Positions 37,389 through 50,008 of a stretch of DNA of 64,000 nucleotides are shown here, in pieces. Made by a program: the position numbers and the translations under genes. The notes beneath the pieces are model-generated. The model did no database searches, was not told the DNA's origin, and was given only the letters and a program-made list of their open reading frames with translations. This DNA comes from Tetradesmus obliquus (lineage: Eukaryota > Chlorophyta > Chlorophyceae > Sphaeropleales > Scenedesmaceae). The first letter of the stretch is position 1. Each line of letters starts with the position of its first letter. The DNA lies in NCBI GenBank assembly GCA_030272155.1, contig CP126198.1, forward strand, positions 1,798,001-1,862,000, in the 5' to 3' direction.

Positions 37389-38609
37389 AGCAGCGCTATG
37401 GTTTGAAGCAGCAGCCAGAGCAGCAGCAGCAGCAGCAGCAGTCGTGTGCATGCAGCGCTGCTGCACAGCATGAGCAGCAGCAGAGCAAAGCTCAACTGCA
37501 CAGCAGCAGCAGCAGCAGCAGCAGAGCATGGCCAGATGCACGCCAGGTACTTGCTGGGTGTAAGTTGGCTAGTCCAGTGGCAGCACACACATATGTTGTG
37601 GGCAGCCGGGGGGACTGCAGTTGCCAGCTGTGCAGCAGCAAGTGCAAATCAAACTTGCACGGCGCATCTGCCAGTGCTGCTGCTGCTGCTGGTGATGCAG
37701 TCGCCTGCTGCTCAAACAAACCTTCAGGCTCTGGGATTTGCAGCAAGGGTTGTGTGAGTTGTGTGTTGGGTTGTGCTAAGGCTTTGGGCCCTCAGCAGCG
37801 GCAAGCAGCCAGCGCTGAGGCAGCTGCATGTACTGCGGGTTTGCGGCTGACAGCAGGGGTGGTGCTGCACACCACTGCCCCAAAGCTTCCGTTCTGAATT
37901 TTCTTTCATTGCTAGCATCATGTCACAGCATGGTGGTAATTGTCAAGCTGGTGTTCATTGATTTGCTCGGCCCTGCAATCCAACTGGGCAATCCGGGATG
38001 GCAGGACAGCAGGGGCGTCATCCAGGAGCGTCATCAGGACAAGCGTCAATTTGTTACAGGGTCCTCTGCCGCTGCGATATGATTAATTACCGTTCTTTTT
38101 CGTTGGTTGTGTGCATTATGCCCACTCGTTGAACACGGACAACTATTTTACACGTTCCGGCCGTACTCTCTCAAGCTTGAAGATCGCCTCTGCTGGTGCA
38201 AACCAAGAAACAAAACCAACATTCGAAGGTAATTCACGACTTTTAATCATGATTGATACGTTTTGCGGCCTCTTGCAACCTCTGCATAGGCATGGCCAGG
38301 CGCATGGGGTCCTTGCTTTCCGAAAGCGACGTGCAATCGCCACTTGCTGCGTCCGCATCGGCAGCTTTCACGTATTCAACACTTCACCATAAACAAAACT
38401 TTTAGCATAAAATTCCCGCGTTTGCACCGTTGTATGCCCCGTGAGGGCTGGTGATTCTTGGGCCCTGAGGGTCTGCTGTAGCTTTTACCTGCAGCTGCCA
38501 GACTGGCCATGGTCCGTCACCTAGCAGCTGGTGCTTGTGTGCCGTGCCACCTCACTGGCGATGGCAGCAATCGACCCCTTTTCGTTTTCCAGTGATGTGA
38601 CATGGGTTC

Positions 38610-38674
<65 letters not shown>

Positions 38675-38684
38675 CCGCAGGGAC
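37389..38684. other. Intergenic with a CAG-rich remnant
   Basis: Bases 37389-37897 keep an open Gln/Cys/Ala-rich frame overlapping the end of the Sfi1-like gene. It could be an alternative last exon or chance openness of CAG-rich DNA. A TGTAA at 37559 may be a polyadenylation signal. Bases 37900-38500 show nothing. Bases 38530-38680 appear to be a 5' UTR intron end of the next gene. Confidence 0.4.
38611..38673 (+). repeat. (CTG)n tract before a predicted 5' UTR acceptor
   Basis: About 20 units of CTG end in CCCCGCAG, four bases before the ATG of the Cys-rich protein. The alternative reading is a poly-Ala ORF from 38562; I prefer the acceptor because a clean signal peptide follows. Confidence 0.75.
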
Positions 38685-39411
38685 ATGAAGCAGTCAAAGG
38701 GATCGGTGCTGCTGGCACTGGGCCTGGCCCTGCTGCTGTCAGCACACCTCGGGTGAATGCCCAATCTTTGCTTGAACAGTGCGGGCTGCATGCAGCCTGC
38801 AGCCATCACTTTGCATCTGAAGACATGTGATTACGCCAGACTCTGGCCATTGGTTTGATGTAACCCCTCTCCTTCTGCAGCTGCGCAGCCATGCCATTGC
38901 TGCCGCCACCGCCTGCTGCTGCTGCTGCCACTGCCGCTGCCGTTACTGCTGTGCAAAGCACTGCTACTCGGTGCTGCCCGACTGATGGGTGGTTCTATAG
39001 CTAGTGCACCTCCTCGGCACCACACTAGGAGCCAAACCAAAGCAGTGGCTGCTTGCCTGTTGCAGGGAGGCAACGTCCCCCAACTGCTGGCACTGGCACA
39101 AGCCCAGGCCATTCCCGCCCGTGAAGTACGGCACAGCGGTGAGCACACCGTCACTAACAGCTTGTCACTAACAGTTTGTCACTGGTAGCTTTTCCTGGGT
39201 TCACAGATTGCTGAGCAGACCAGTTACTAGGCTTAGGCCAGCAAGGAGGCTATGCATTGCCTACTACGTGGTGAGTATCACACCACCAGAACCAATCAAA
39301 ATATCGTCCCTTTGCACCGACACACTCCAAAGTTTGCGGCAAGGGTGTCCCTGCACACTTGTCGAGGGACAGGCTTGGTGTGACATATGCTGTAGTTTCC
39401 AGCTCCACCAA

Positions 39412-39446
<35 letters not shown>

Positions 39447-41202
39447 CTCAGCTGCCGTTGGAGGACTGCAAGACAGATGCTGACTGTGAGTGACAACTGC
39501 GGCAGCTGCACTCCACTGACAGCCATCATGCCTGATCAGCCATGCCTCAACAGGAGGTCAAGGTCATGCAGAACATATGCACAATATCCACGAGGTGTAT
39601 CACAGCTCAGCTATGTTATGCTGATCGGCCGTCAGCCACAGTCATACGCGTGTGCCCGCTGGCGTTTGTCGGTACCCCACTGGGGGTGGCCCCCTAGGCC
39701 TGACTGCCAGCTTGCAAGCTGGCAATTGCCAGTGGGTTGTGCAATTCTGCACTGTGTGTACGTATTGTGTGCACCCGTATCACTAAGAAATGCGGATCTG
39801 CACGTCTTTGCGTGCAGGCTGCGGCAACCAGGAGTGCCGCACCTACTCCGCCTACCCCAATCTGGGTGACCATGCGCCATATCCCGACATGCATGTTGTG
39901 GGGCATAAGCGCTGCGTGCCGATGTCCTTCAGACATGCCACGCCCACTGCCGATGAAATCTACCTTGCCCCTAGCACTCCAACCAACCCCAACGAGACTG
40001 CAACACTGGAAAGGATCAGCGCAAAGTACCCCGAATTCCCTGACTTTGATGCATGGGAGTGCAGCGCAGGAGACTACTTTGATTGGTGAGCAATCCATCA
40101 ATCAAATACACATTTTTCGAATCTAGCCTTCAAAAATCGAGCCTTCGCATGGCTGCTGCTGCAGTGCAGCAGCAGTCACTGCTGTGCAGGCGCTGAGTTG
40201 GCACCTCAACCCTCAAGGGTTTCCTTGGTGACTGCTGCCGCGGCAACTGCTTTACTGCACCCTTGCCACCTGCAGCCAACAACCCTTAGACAGACAGCAA
40301 CATCATGTTATTATAATATACTTTCACTTTACAATGCATCGCAGGTACGTGCCGCACTTCTGCTGCATCAGCGACTGGATGACCGACCTGTTCCCGCCAT
40401 GTGGCACCGAGCCGTTCTGCTGGAACACTGATGTCGTACCCAAATCGCTGGCAGCTTGCAGGAAAATCGCACCCTACAAAGGCTTCATTCTGAACAAGAG
40501 CGGATGCTGCGTGGCCCCTGGTGGCATCTCTGCGCAGGACAAGTACACAGACCCCACCACAGGCAGCAGGTGGGCGGAAGAGGGTGCAAGCTCAATCAAT
40601 GAGTGGTGAAGCACCTCGGCCTGCTCATATATGGGTTATATAACTGTCAGGTGTTGTGTTACATACCTGTCAGCCGTTAAACACTCAAAAATCTATTCAA
40701 AGCGCGTTAGGGCAGACACACTTCCTTGTCTGTGTGCAAAGGAGCTGCGCGCCTTGTGACAACCACAAGTAACATCAGATGTGACTTGCAGATGCACTGC
40801 TGGCCAACCTGACGGTCAAACACACCTGAACAGCAGTCACATTGACGGTCAAACACACCTGACCAGCGGTCAAACTCGCGGTCAAACATGTATGTGTTGC
40901 TGGCTCTTTTGCTCTTGTACAGGTGCCTCATCGGCATTGTCACGCAAGCCCCGGGCCCGGGCAGTGACGAGGCAACCTGGGGGCCGATCAAGGAGTGCTG
41001 CCCCGACACCTGCAACTACTACAACCCCACGGAGGACTCGCTGTGGATGTGCGTAAAAGCAAGCGACTTAGGCTGGGCAGTCGACGCTGCCGGCCGCTGG
41101 CTCAAGACGGCGGCAAACGCGTGCGATCTGAAGGCGATGCGCGACTCGAAGGTGAAGGGTTCGAAGGTCAAGAACATGAAGGTGTTTGACTGCGGGGTTT
41201 GA
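38685..41202 (+). CDS. Secreted cysteine-rich protein of unknown function
   Basis: Seven exons (38685-38752, 38881-38988, 39066-39138, 39452-39485, 39818-40085, 40345-40569, 40923-41202) give 351 residues with all phases consistent. The protein opens with a textbook signal peptide (MKQSKGSVLLALGLALLLS). An Ala/Pro linker follows, then a domain with about two dozen Cys: RCCPTDG, CWHWHKPRPFPP, DCKTDADCCGNQECRT, HFCCISDWM, CGTEPFCWN, KSGCCVAPGG, KECCPDTCNYYNP and the final FDCGV. The DADCCGNQEC stretch resembles disulfide-knot motifs (dickkopf or knottin-like). I do not recognise the whole family. Likely exported to the wall or medium. The small exon at 39452 follows a (CTG)n acceptor and was chosen because it alone keeps frame and adds the expected Cys pattern. 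A candidate TGTAA signal follows at 41288. Confidence 0.8.
39416..39446 (+). repeat. (CTG)n tract before a 34-nt exon
   Basis: About ten CTG units followed by GCTCAG form the acceptor of the exon at 39452-39485. Confidence 0.85.
40798..40890. repeat. Short direct repeats in the last intron of the Cys-rich gene
   Basis: The phrase CGGTCAAACACACCTGA and shortened versions occur about four times before the last exon at 40923. Confidence 0.75.
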
Positions 41203-41287
41203 CCGTTGACCGGCGCTGCTGCTGCGGGAGGAGATGACAGGGACAGGCCGGGCCACTGAGTGTTTGGTGCACTGGATGCAGCGTTGC

Positions 41288-41292
41288 TGTAA
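41288..41292 (+). terminator. Candidate TGTAA polyadenylation signal of the Cys-rich gene
   Basis: TGTAA 86 nt past the stop codon, followed by an A/T-rich stretch. Confidence 0.4.
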
Positions 41293-42109
41293 AAATTTGT
41301 GTTATATTTTTATCGGCCCAGGCTCGGGCCCTGTCTGCGATCATGATTGCAAGTTGAGCATTTTCGGTTCTGAAAAGGTGGTGGTCTTGCAAACAATTCC
41401 GATTGGAAGCTGCCCGCGTGGTTGAGCCTGTGTTTGAGGCACTGCTGTGAAATGTATACAGCTGCAGCAGCACTACCGGCAGCAAGGTTTGAGAGCAGCT
41501 GTGTCAAGCACCTGCATGGTGTGGCTGCGCTACTGGCAGCAGCCACTGCACTGCTATGTCATCACCTCACCGTGGTGAATCACAACACAGACTCATGACA
41601 CGCCTGAATCAAGAATCAACCACCACGTCCGCCTGGGTTAAATCAAATACTCAGTGAGTGTGCGACAATTGCTGCTGGTGAACTGCTGCTCTGCATGTTC
41701 TGGGTGAGTTGGTAATACGCGTGGATATATAATATTAATAGTGGCTGGGGTAATGTCCTGGTTTGCTGCTGCACTGCATTGATACTGCTGTCAGATGAGC
41801 TAGTTTGTGGAACATCATGGTTCTGCATGCACCTGCACGCATTGTGAACACACCTTGTCTGCTGTGTGTTTCACATAGTAACCTTCAATGCGGGACCGTT
41901 GGGTGGGCTGACCAACTGCCTGGTGCTTTCTGCTGTTGAGCTACCATAGCTTTGGCAACTGTGCTGCACTGTGTCACTGCACATCAGTTTTGAAGGCACA
42001 GTGCCCCAACGTAATGTTTTCGACAGTTGTTTCTTGACGCATCCTTCTTGTTCAACTCCAACGCGCGCACGTTGCATGGCATGGAGTTGCTGTTTGAATG
42101 CCATGACAT

Positions 42110-42580
42110 TGATACACCAGTCGGCGCCCTGGCGACACACTAGCACTGCTGTTGTATTACTGCCTGACAGTGAGCCAGTTGTTGAGTCGCTTCCTGAATG
42201 TCAACCAGCTGCCGCACTGGTGGCACTATAAATGTGCATGTTGATGAGTTGCTGCCTGATGGTTGACCAGTTGGCACCCTGGTGACACTGCTACTAGCCG
42301 TACTGGTGACACTGCTACTAGCACTGCCGTACTACGGGTCGGGTACTGGCAGTACCATCAGTAGCGGTACTGTTGTTGAGTTCCCGTCTGCGCGTCGACT
42401 AGTCGGCACCCTGGTGAAGCACTAGTACTGCTGTTGTATTACTGCCTGAGCAGCAACCAGCTCAGGCCTGGCGGCGCTAGTTATGTTGTTGAGTTGCTGC
42501 ATGATGGTCAACCAGTCGGCGCCCTGCTGGCACTAAGGCGGTTGTTGAGTTTTCGTCTGGCAGTCAACAAGGTGGCGTCG
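42110..42580. repeat. Degenerate minisatellite
   Basis: Phrases such as GTTGTTGAGTTGCTGCCTGA, TCAACCAGTCGGCGCCCTGG and CACTAGTACTGCTGTTGT recur in the same order at uneven spacing of roughly 60-120 bp. Fainter related phrases start near 41890. Copies are diverged. Confidence 0.75.
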
Positions 42581-42810
42581 CCACTCCAGGGCCTGGAGTG
42601 ATCCTTGTGCCGTGGCACCACCGAAAGTGTCAGTTCCCCCATGTACCAGCGATCTTGCGGCTGCTAGGCTATTAAAAAGCACTCAAAGTGGTGGACTAGT
42701 AGTATTGGAAGTACTACTGATGTCATTGCAGTGCCTGTTACACTCCGTTACCATGGCAGCACGTAACAACTCAGCACATTGGATGTACCGTGACGACACA
42801 AGCAAGCCTA

Positions 42811-42851
<41 letters not shown>

Positions 42852-42852
42852 A
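42811..42852. repeat. Intergenic (CTG)n tract
   Basis: About 14 CTG units ending in CTGCAGCAATG. No coding exon was recognised after the CAG. Confidence 0.9.
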
Positions 42853-44514
42853 GCAATGCACACGATGCAGCTTCAGTTTGCAAACCCAGCGCTGCCAGCA
42901 CTGATCACATCAACCACTGTGAACTGCATCATGCCACCACGGCCATGCGTGTGGTGGCAGAGGGGCTGCTGGCCCTTGCCTGTCACAGCAACACAGCGCC
43001 ACACACCACTACATGTGGACGCAGGGTTCTTCACCCAAGCGCGTGGTAATCGTTTCGTCCGAGTAGGATACAACCTTACAGCGCCAGAGCCAGCTTCAGC
43101 CCTGCTTACATGGTAAAGTGAAAACTCTTCCTTTACACCACAAACCACACAGCGCCACACGCCTTGGCTGTCACAGCGCCACACACTGTGACAAGCACAC
43201 CAGAATCCTCTGCCAGCGAGCACCACACTATATACGCCACATCAACAGGTTCTTTCCAAGTCGACATGCTACGTCGCGTGGTATGACAACCTGGAAGAAC
43301 CTCTGTGCACCCTATTGCTAGTTGCAATGCATCGCGCACTGCCTGAATAACTCAGCTCTGTTGATAGCAAGCATTTCCAGCCATTTGCATACTGAATTCA
43401 CGTATACACCAACAGCTAGGAGGGGTGCAAAGGTTGTGGCAAGGAGCTGCAGATCAGGTTGCAGACACAGCAATGCCAGCACCCTCAAACACCCCCTGAA
43501 AAAGGACACGTCCAACAACACACATACCTGTAGTGGGAGATTTGATACACATGTGATTAAGACACACAGTTACAGTCGTTTCGTTGAACACAACCCGCAT
43601 AGCCAACTTCAAGCACAGAGTCACGCAGTGGTGACTTGTAAGCAGCTGTCAGAGCCGGGAACCTGATTCTTTGTGGGTCCCATGCCGCACTCACAGATCT
43701 ACAAACACTGTCAATGCCTTCAGTCCACAACACAGTGAGACTGCTGCCACTCACATTCTTATCCTTCGCTGAGCTCAGCTCGGCTCGAGCCTGGGTCAGG
43801 GATCACCGTGTGCGTCACTTGCGCACCACGCCGACAAGAAGCCTCATACGCTGCTCGAGAGGGCACGCAACAACGGCTGCCCCCGGCAATAGATCAGATC
43901 TTTAATTCAGACTTTCTCCTTAAGCTGTTGGGCCGCATGTGGCTGCTAGCTTAGCTGCGATCGAACTGTGTCCAAAGCTATATCGGGCTTACCCGAAGCT
44001 GTCACGGGCCATCCCGGGGGGTCGGAATCATTCACACACCACCAAAGAGGCTGTGAGCACGAGCAGCCTATGAAGGGGGCAGGCTGGCAGGCCAACAGAC
44101 GTAACACTGTCTGTGACACAACCAATGCCTGACAGCCTTTCACACAGTGACACAAATTCACATGCTACATACCCCTTGCCACACCACATCAGATCAACTG
44201 CCGCATCAAGGCAAGGCAAGGCTGGGTATGGCACCATTGCTCTTCAAAGCTATTGCCATTGCTCAAAGCTTTAAGGCAACAACCTGTTCATCTACATTGC
44301 ATCCGTGTGCTGTCCAATAGCTGTGCGCTTCGTCCCTCAGCACTACCAGCTACCCACCACACACAGCAGCACCCAGCAGAGCTCCCAAACTATCAAGCCA
44401 TGGAGCAGTGACACACCTACCCGCAGTTTCATGCCTTACAGCATTGCACATGCACACCTTCCCTGCAAAATTCCCTGCTGTATCCAGATTGGTTCAACGT
44501 ACAGACCCTTTCAG

Positions 44515-45151
44515 CCGTATGTTAACACATCAGCCCCTGGCAGAGCTCTTTACTGTCAGCCCCGGGTGCAGCGACGCTCAGCCATACTACTGCGCCGTCC
44601 CTGCAGAACCTCCACTTTTGAATTGTATTTTGAACCCTGCCTGCCGTTTGCTCACATCAGCCCCTGGCAGAGCTCTTCACTGTCAGCCCCGGGTGCAGCG
44701 ACACTCAGCAAAACCAATACACCTTCCATGCAGAGTCTCCACTGTGAAAAGTACCGTGAACCCTGGCAGCTGTCTGCTCACATCAGCCTCTGGCGGAGCT
44801 CTTGACTGTCAGCCACGGTGCAGCGACACTCGGCCATACCAGCACACGGCCACTGCAGAGCTCCGCACATAAAGCTGTGAAGCCTGACTGCCGCTTGCTC
44901 ACATCAGCCCCTAGCAGAGCTCTTCACAGTCAGCCCCGAGCGCAGCGACACTCAGCAAACCAATTCACCTCCCCTGCAGAGTCTCCGCTGTGAAATGTAT
45001 CTTGGCCCTGGCAGCTGCATGTGCTCACATCAGCCCCTGGCAGAGCTCTTGACTGTCAGCCCCGGGTGCAGCGACACTCGGCCATACCAGCACACGGCCA
45101 CTGCAGAGCTCCGTACTTACAACTGTAAAGCCTTACTGCCGCTTGCTCACA
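44515..45151 (-). repeat. Tandem copies of the last exon end of the LRR gene
   Basis: Five copies, at about 44528, 44658, 44782, 44906 and 45032 (period about 125 bp), repeat the terminal coding segment encoding VSLHPGLTVKSSARG and downstream sequence. The true last exon ends at 45152. These copies lie past the stop codon, so here the duplication extends beyond introns. Confidence 0.88.
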
Positions 45152-48100
45152 TCAGCCCCTGGCGGAGCTCTTCACTGTCAGCCCTGGGTGCAGCGACACC
45201 AGCCGCGCCTTGAAGCCCTCTGAATGCTTGCGGATGCCTGTGCGCAGCACGCACAGCTCGCTCAGCTGGCTCAGCTCCTTGGCGATACTGGCCGGCAGCA
45301 CCTCCCCAGTCAGCCCTGCAAACCGCAAAAGAATCAAAGCAAGCAGTACCGCAAAACAGTGAGTTGACGAGGTTCAAGTCGGTATGTGTGCTGCAAGCAG
45401 CACAGCTCACTCAACTGGCTGAGTTCTTTGGCAATGCTGGCCGGCAGCACCTCCCCGGTCAGTCCTGCAAGCAGCACAGCAGGCAGCACACGCAGCCCAG
45501 AGTTGCAGTGTGCATGCGCAGCCCATCATGTGATAAAAACTATGCACGTAGTGTATGCCTGGGCTGCTAGCACGGCTACTGTACACTCCAGCGCAACCCC
45601 CAACCCTCCCATTCCAGTGAACACTAGTGTACAAGCGCATCACCTGGATTGCAGTCCAGTTTGAGCTTGCGCAGCCGCTTCAAGCTGCCCGCAATTGTAT
45701 TCACTGCAGAGTCCTGCAGCCCGCAGTCACACAGCACCAAGCTTGTGAGCTGCGTGGCGCTGGCTAGCTGCTCTGCTGCCTCATCATCGATTGGCAGCAG
45801 GCTGTCGCAGCCCTTGCTGTAGATTGCACAGCAGGTCAGGCTGTTGAGCTGCGGGCTGTGTTGGTAGTGTGGGGAAATGGTGGTGTTGAGGAGGGCGCGC
45901 GGTGGAAGAGCAGCAGCAGAGGCAGCAAAGGCAGCAGAGGCGGCATAGCGCAGGGTTGGTTGAGTTGGTTGGCTCACTGGTATGCAAGTGAAGAGAGCCA
46001 GCAGAAGTTTTCTAGGTGACGCCACTGGCGTCGTAGTGGCACTAGTGCCCATGCAGTAAGCCATCTGGTGGATTATTCAATCAAGTATGCACGGCAACCT
46101 ATCATGCTTGCACAGTGAAGCCGGCAGCTGCCGTTTGAGCAGCTGGCAGCAGAACCAATCGTACCCCACTGCTTCCCGGCAGATACATGCAGCACATGAG
46201 CACTACTACACACACCCAGACACGCTGCACTCTCACAACCAGCCACTCACAGGTTTGCAATAGCTTGCATAACTGTTGCCAGACCTTGCCGCGCCCGCGC
46301 GCCGCTGCTGCTGCTGCTGCTGCTGCCGTCGCTTGCGCTGCTGCTGCTCCTGCTGCATGTGCCATTCAACCCATTCCCGCCAGCACCACCTCTCCCATCT
46401 GCCGCCTGTGCCTCAAGTGACAAGCCGTTCAAACCAGTTTGAATTTCAAATTCAAATCCATGCTCAGCTGCAGCTGTCGGCTCAGGTTCAGGCAGCAGCT
46501 CAAAACCCCTAAGCCCCAGCTCCTGCAGGCCGGTCATCTGCCCGAGCACAGCAGCAAACTGCTGCGGAGTGGCTTCAAACTTGCCAGCGTGCCGGCAGCA
46601 GCCGGTACCTCCGTACACATCGAGGCGCACGAGGTCCTGCAGCTTGCCCAGCTGCTGCAGCGTGGCAGCGGACACGCAGCCCTCAACCGCCCGGAAGTCC
46701 TGCACGCGCACAGAAGTGAGGAACACAAGCAGTGAGGCAGCAAACAAGGCAGAGGAAATGGTGTAGGAAGAGCTGCTGCAACGTGGCAGCAGACACGCAG
46801 CCCTCAACCGCGCGGAAGTCCTGCAAGAGTGATGCAGAAGCAAATGGCAGAAAACAGCAAGGAAAGTTGGTGATAGCGCTTAGGGCACAGCTGGTGGCGC
46901 ATGCGCAGCCCTCAGCTGTGCTGAAGTCCTGCAAGCGCAAAAGAGTGAGGCGGACAGCAGAAAGGAGTGAGGCAGCAAGCGCAAAGGTGCGAGGTAGCAA
47001 GCGCAAAGGAGAGTGTCGGCAGCAGCCGGTACCTCCGTACACATTGAGGCGCACGAGGTCCTGCAGCTTGCCCAGCTGCTGCAGCGTGGCAGCGGACACG
47101 CAGCCCTCAACAGCCCGGAAGTCCTGCAAGCGTGAGGCAGTGAGGAAAAACAAAGCAGTGAGGCAACAGGATGGCAGGGGACACATTGTAGGAAGAGCTG
47201 CTGCAGCGTGGCGGCAGACACGCAGCCCTCAACCGCCTGGAAGTCCTGCAAGCGCAGACAAAGAGTGAGGCAACAGGGCTTGGCGGGAAATCGTGAAGGG
47301 AGAGCTGCTGGTAGCACCGCATGCACACAGAGCTGCACACAGATGGCCTGTTAGCCTGTGTGTTTGGAGCAAGCAGGAGTGCATGTTGTTTTGCTGTGAC
47401 GCAACGCTGAGCGCTCCACTTGCAGCTGCTTGGTGTGAAGCAATGTGAGTGTGTGCACAGGTGGCATAACACGTAATCTACCTGCTGTTGCTGCTGCACT
47501 TGTTGAGCAATACATGCTGCCGCATCCGCGAATGCTGTGTGCGGATGACGATTCCACTGCTGCAAAGTGTTACAGCACTTTCCTAGCTGCCTTTGCATTT
47601 CCGCTCACCAGGCTGCGTATCGGCAGGGCGCTCCAGCCGGCTGCTGCAGCCGCTGCATCTGCCATCTCGCCGTAGCACAGCGACACCTCCCGCAGCTGCG
47701 GCAGGCCTGCTGCTACTGCCAGCAGCACTTCAGCAGGAGTGGTGGTCAGAGACATGTCCAGCACCTGTGGGCAGATTTGAAAGCAGGCACATCGCACAAG
47801 ATTGACGCTTGCACATGCTCTGTGCGTATCAACATGTAGATGTTGTGGGTGAAGTGCCATGCTGCCTTCTCAAGGCAACAGCAGCGCCAGCAGCACCTCA
47901 GCAGGGGTGGTGCTCAGTGACATGTCCAGCACCTGCGCAGACAAAAGACAAGCAGGCACTTGGCACACCATGAAACATAGTACACAGTATGCTGTTGCTG
48001 CTACTGCCAGCAGCACCTCAGCAGGAGTGGTGCTCAGCGACATGTCCAGCACCTGTGGAAGATATACAAGCAGGCACATCGCACACAGATTGACGCTTGC

Positions 48101-48737
48101 ACACACTCCATTTTCATGAACATGTAGATGTGGGTGAAGTGTCATGCTGCTTTCTCCAGGCAACAGCAGCGCCAGCAGCACCTCAGCAGGGGTGGTGCTC
48201 AGTGACAAGTCCAGCACCTGCGCATACAGAAGACAAGCAGGCACTTGGCACACCATGAAACACAGCACACCATGTACTGTTGCTGCTAACGTCAGCAGCA
48301 CCTCAGCAGGAGTGGTGCTCAGTGACATGTCCAACACCTGTAGACAGACTTTGCAAGCAGGTACATCGCACACCACCGAGACATGGCTCACACAGCCGCT
48401 GCTGCCACCACTGCTGCTGCTGCCACGAAGAAGGTAAGTTGAGCAGCCCTTCACTTATAATAGCGCAAACAGGTGCGGCATGCCGTGCGATCATCACCTA
48501 AGATACTGATACCCTGCCCAATAGCACAGCCACCATCTCACTGCCAACACCATGACGCATCTCACCCACCTCTAGCCGAGTCAGCGGCAGCAGCGGCGTG
48601 CTCGCCCAGCAGTCCCGCACACGCAGCACCACAACGCTTGCAGGAAGCACATCCCCTTCCTGCAGCTTGCTGCTGCTGCTCCTTGCATTTGTAGAGCCCT
48701 ACATCTGATACGTATCTAAGGTGCGGCATGCTGTCTG

Positions 48738-48795
<58 letters not shown>

Positions 48796-49769
48796 CAGCA
48801 TCACCTGCGCATCAGCCCAAACTCACAAAACAAAACCTAAAGCACACAGCCCCGCCCACCTCAAGCTGCGTCAGCGGCAGCAGCGGCGCGGTTGCCCAGC
48901 AGTCCCGCACACGCAGCACCACAAGGCTTGCAGGAAGCACATCACCCTCCTGCAGCACCAGCGGCTTACTGCTGCTGCTGAGCTCTGTGAGTCTGGTCAA
49001 ATGTCCCAGCTGCAGCAGCGGCAGCGCCTCGCACTTTCGAATGCGAGAAAGTGACATGTGTAACGACAGCAGCTGCGGCGGCAGCCACTTGAGCTTGGCG
49101 GCTGCTGTGGGTGCAGTGATGTCGTGGATTGCCAGCTGTGTGAGCTGAGTCAGCGCGGCAACTGCGGGGCAATGAAAAGAGCATATGCAAATTGGAATCG
49201 AGTGTACACACTGCAGGGTGTGATTGATAGCCAGCTGGGTGAGCTGAGTCAGCTCACCGGCGACTGCAGGGCATTGAGAAGCGCAAGTGCAAACTTGAAT
49301 CGAGTGTACACACTGCAGGGTGTGATTGATAGCCAGCTGGGTGAGCTGAATCAGCGCGGCAACTGCAGGGCATTGAAAAGAGCATACGCAAATCTGAATT
49401 AGAGATACACACTACAAGGTGTGATTGATAGCCAGCTGGGTAAGCTGAGTCAGCGCAGCAACTGCAACAGGGCCAAAGATGAGGAGGATACAGACACAGC
49501 AGCAAGTCAGTAGGTTGCTCAGCTGTTGCTGTGAACAGCGCCGATCGCCGCCCCGCCGGCTGGTAACAGGCATGTCTGCATCGCCTGCGGTTGCTGCTGC
49601 TGCTGCAGGTGTTTCGTTTTTGCATACGCCACCAGGTCTGCTGCTGCTCTTGCTACCCCTGTTACTGCTGCTTGCCGCATCTGCTGTCGCTGCCGTCGTG
49701 GCCACTGCTGCTGCTGCTGCCGCCGGCCCTCCCACTCACCTGCTGGCAGCAGCACGTCACAGCTGCCGC

Positions 49770-49814
<45 letters not shown>

Positions 49815-49842
49815 ACATCTGCTGGCAGCCGTACATCGGCAC

Positions 49843-49876
<34 letters not shown>

Positions 49877-49966
49877 CACCTGCTGGCAGCAGCACGTCAC
49901 AGCTGCCGCTGCTGCTGCTGCTACTGCTGCTGCTGCACATCTGCTGGCAGCCGTACATCGGCACTG

Positions 49967-50008
<42 letters not shown>

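Larger units (their letters stand above)
41203..44510. other. Long intergenic region
   Basis: No gene is supported. It contains a degenerate minisatellite (about 42110-42580) and a (CTG)n run at 42811-42852. Open frames here are short and lack protein-like composition. Confidence 0.5.

Noticed and set aside
37389-37897. Gln/Cys-rich 181-residue frame after the Sfi1-like gene
   Set aside because: It overlaps the stop in another frame and has no Trp repeats; more likely openness of repeat DNA, though an alternative last exon is not excluded.
38562-38830. Poly-Ala ORF (MAAIDPFSFSSDVTWVH then an Ala run)
   Set aside because: The Ala run is the (CTG)n tract in front of a CCCCGCAG acceptor; splicing there leads straight to a clean signal peptide and an in-phase seven-exon gene.
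39231-39270. Possible extra exon of the Cys-rich gene ending at GTGAGT
   Set aside because: No acceptor in this stretch gives a phase that joins both neighbours, while skipping it keeps frame and the Cys pattern.
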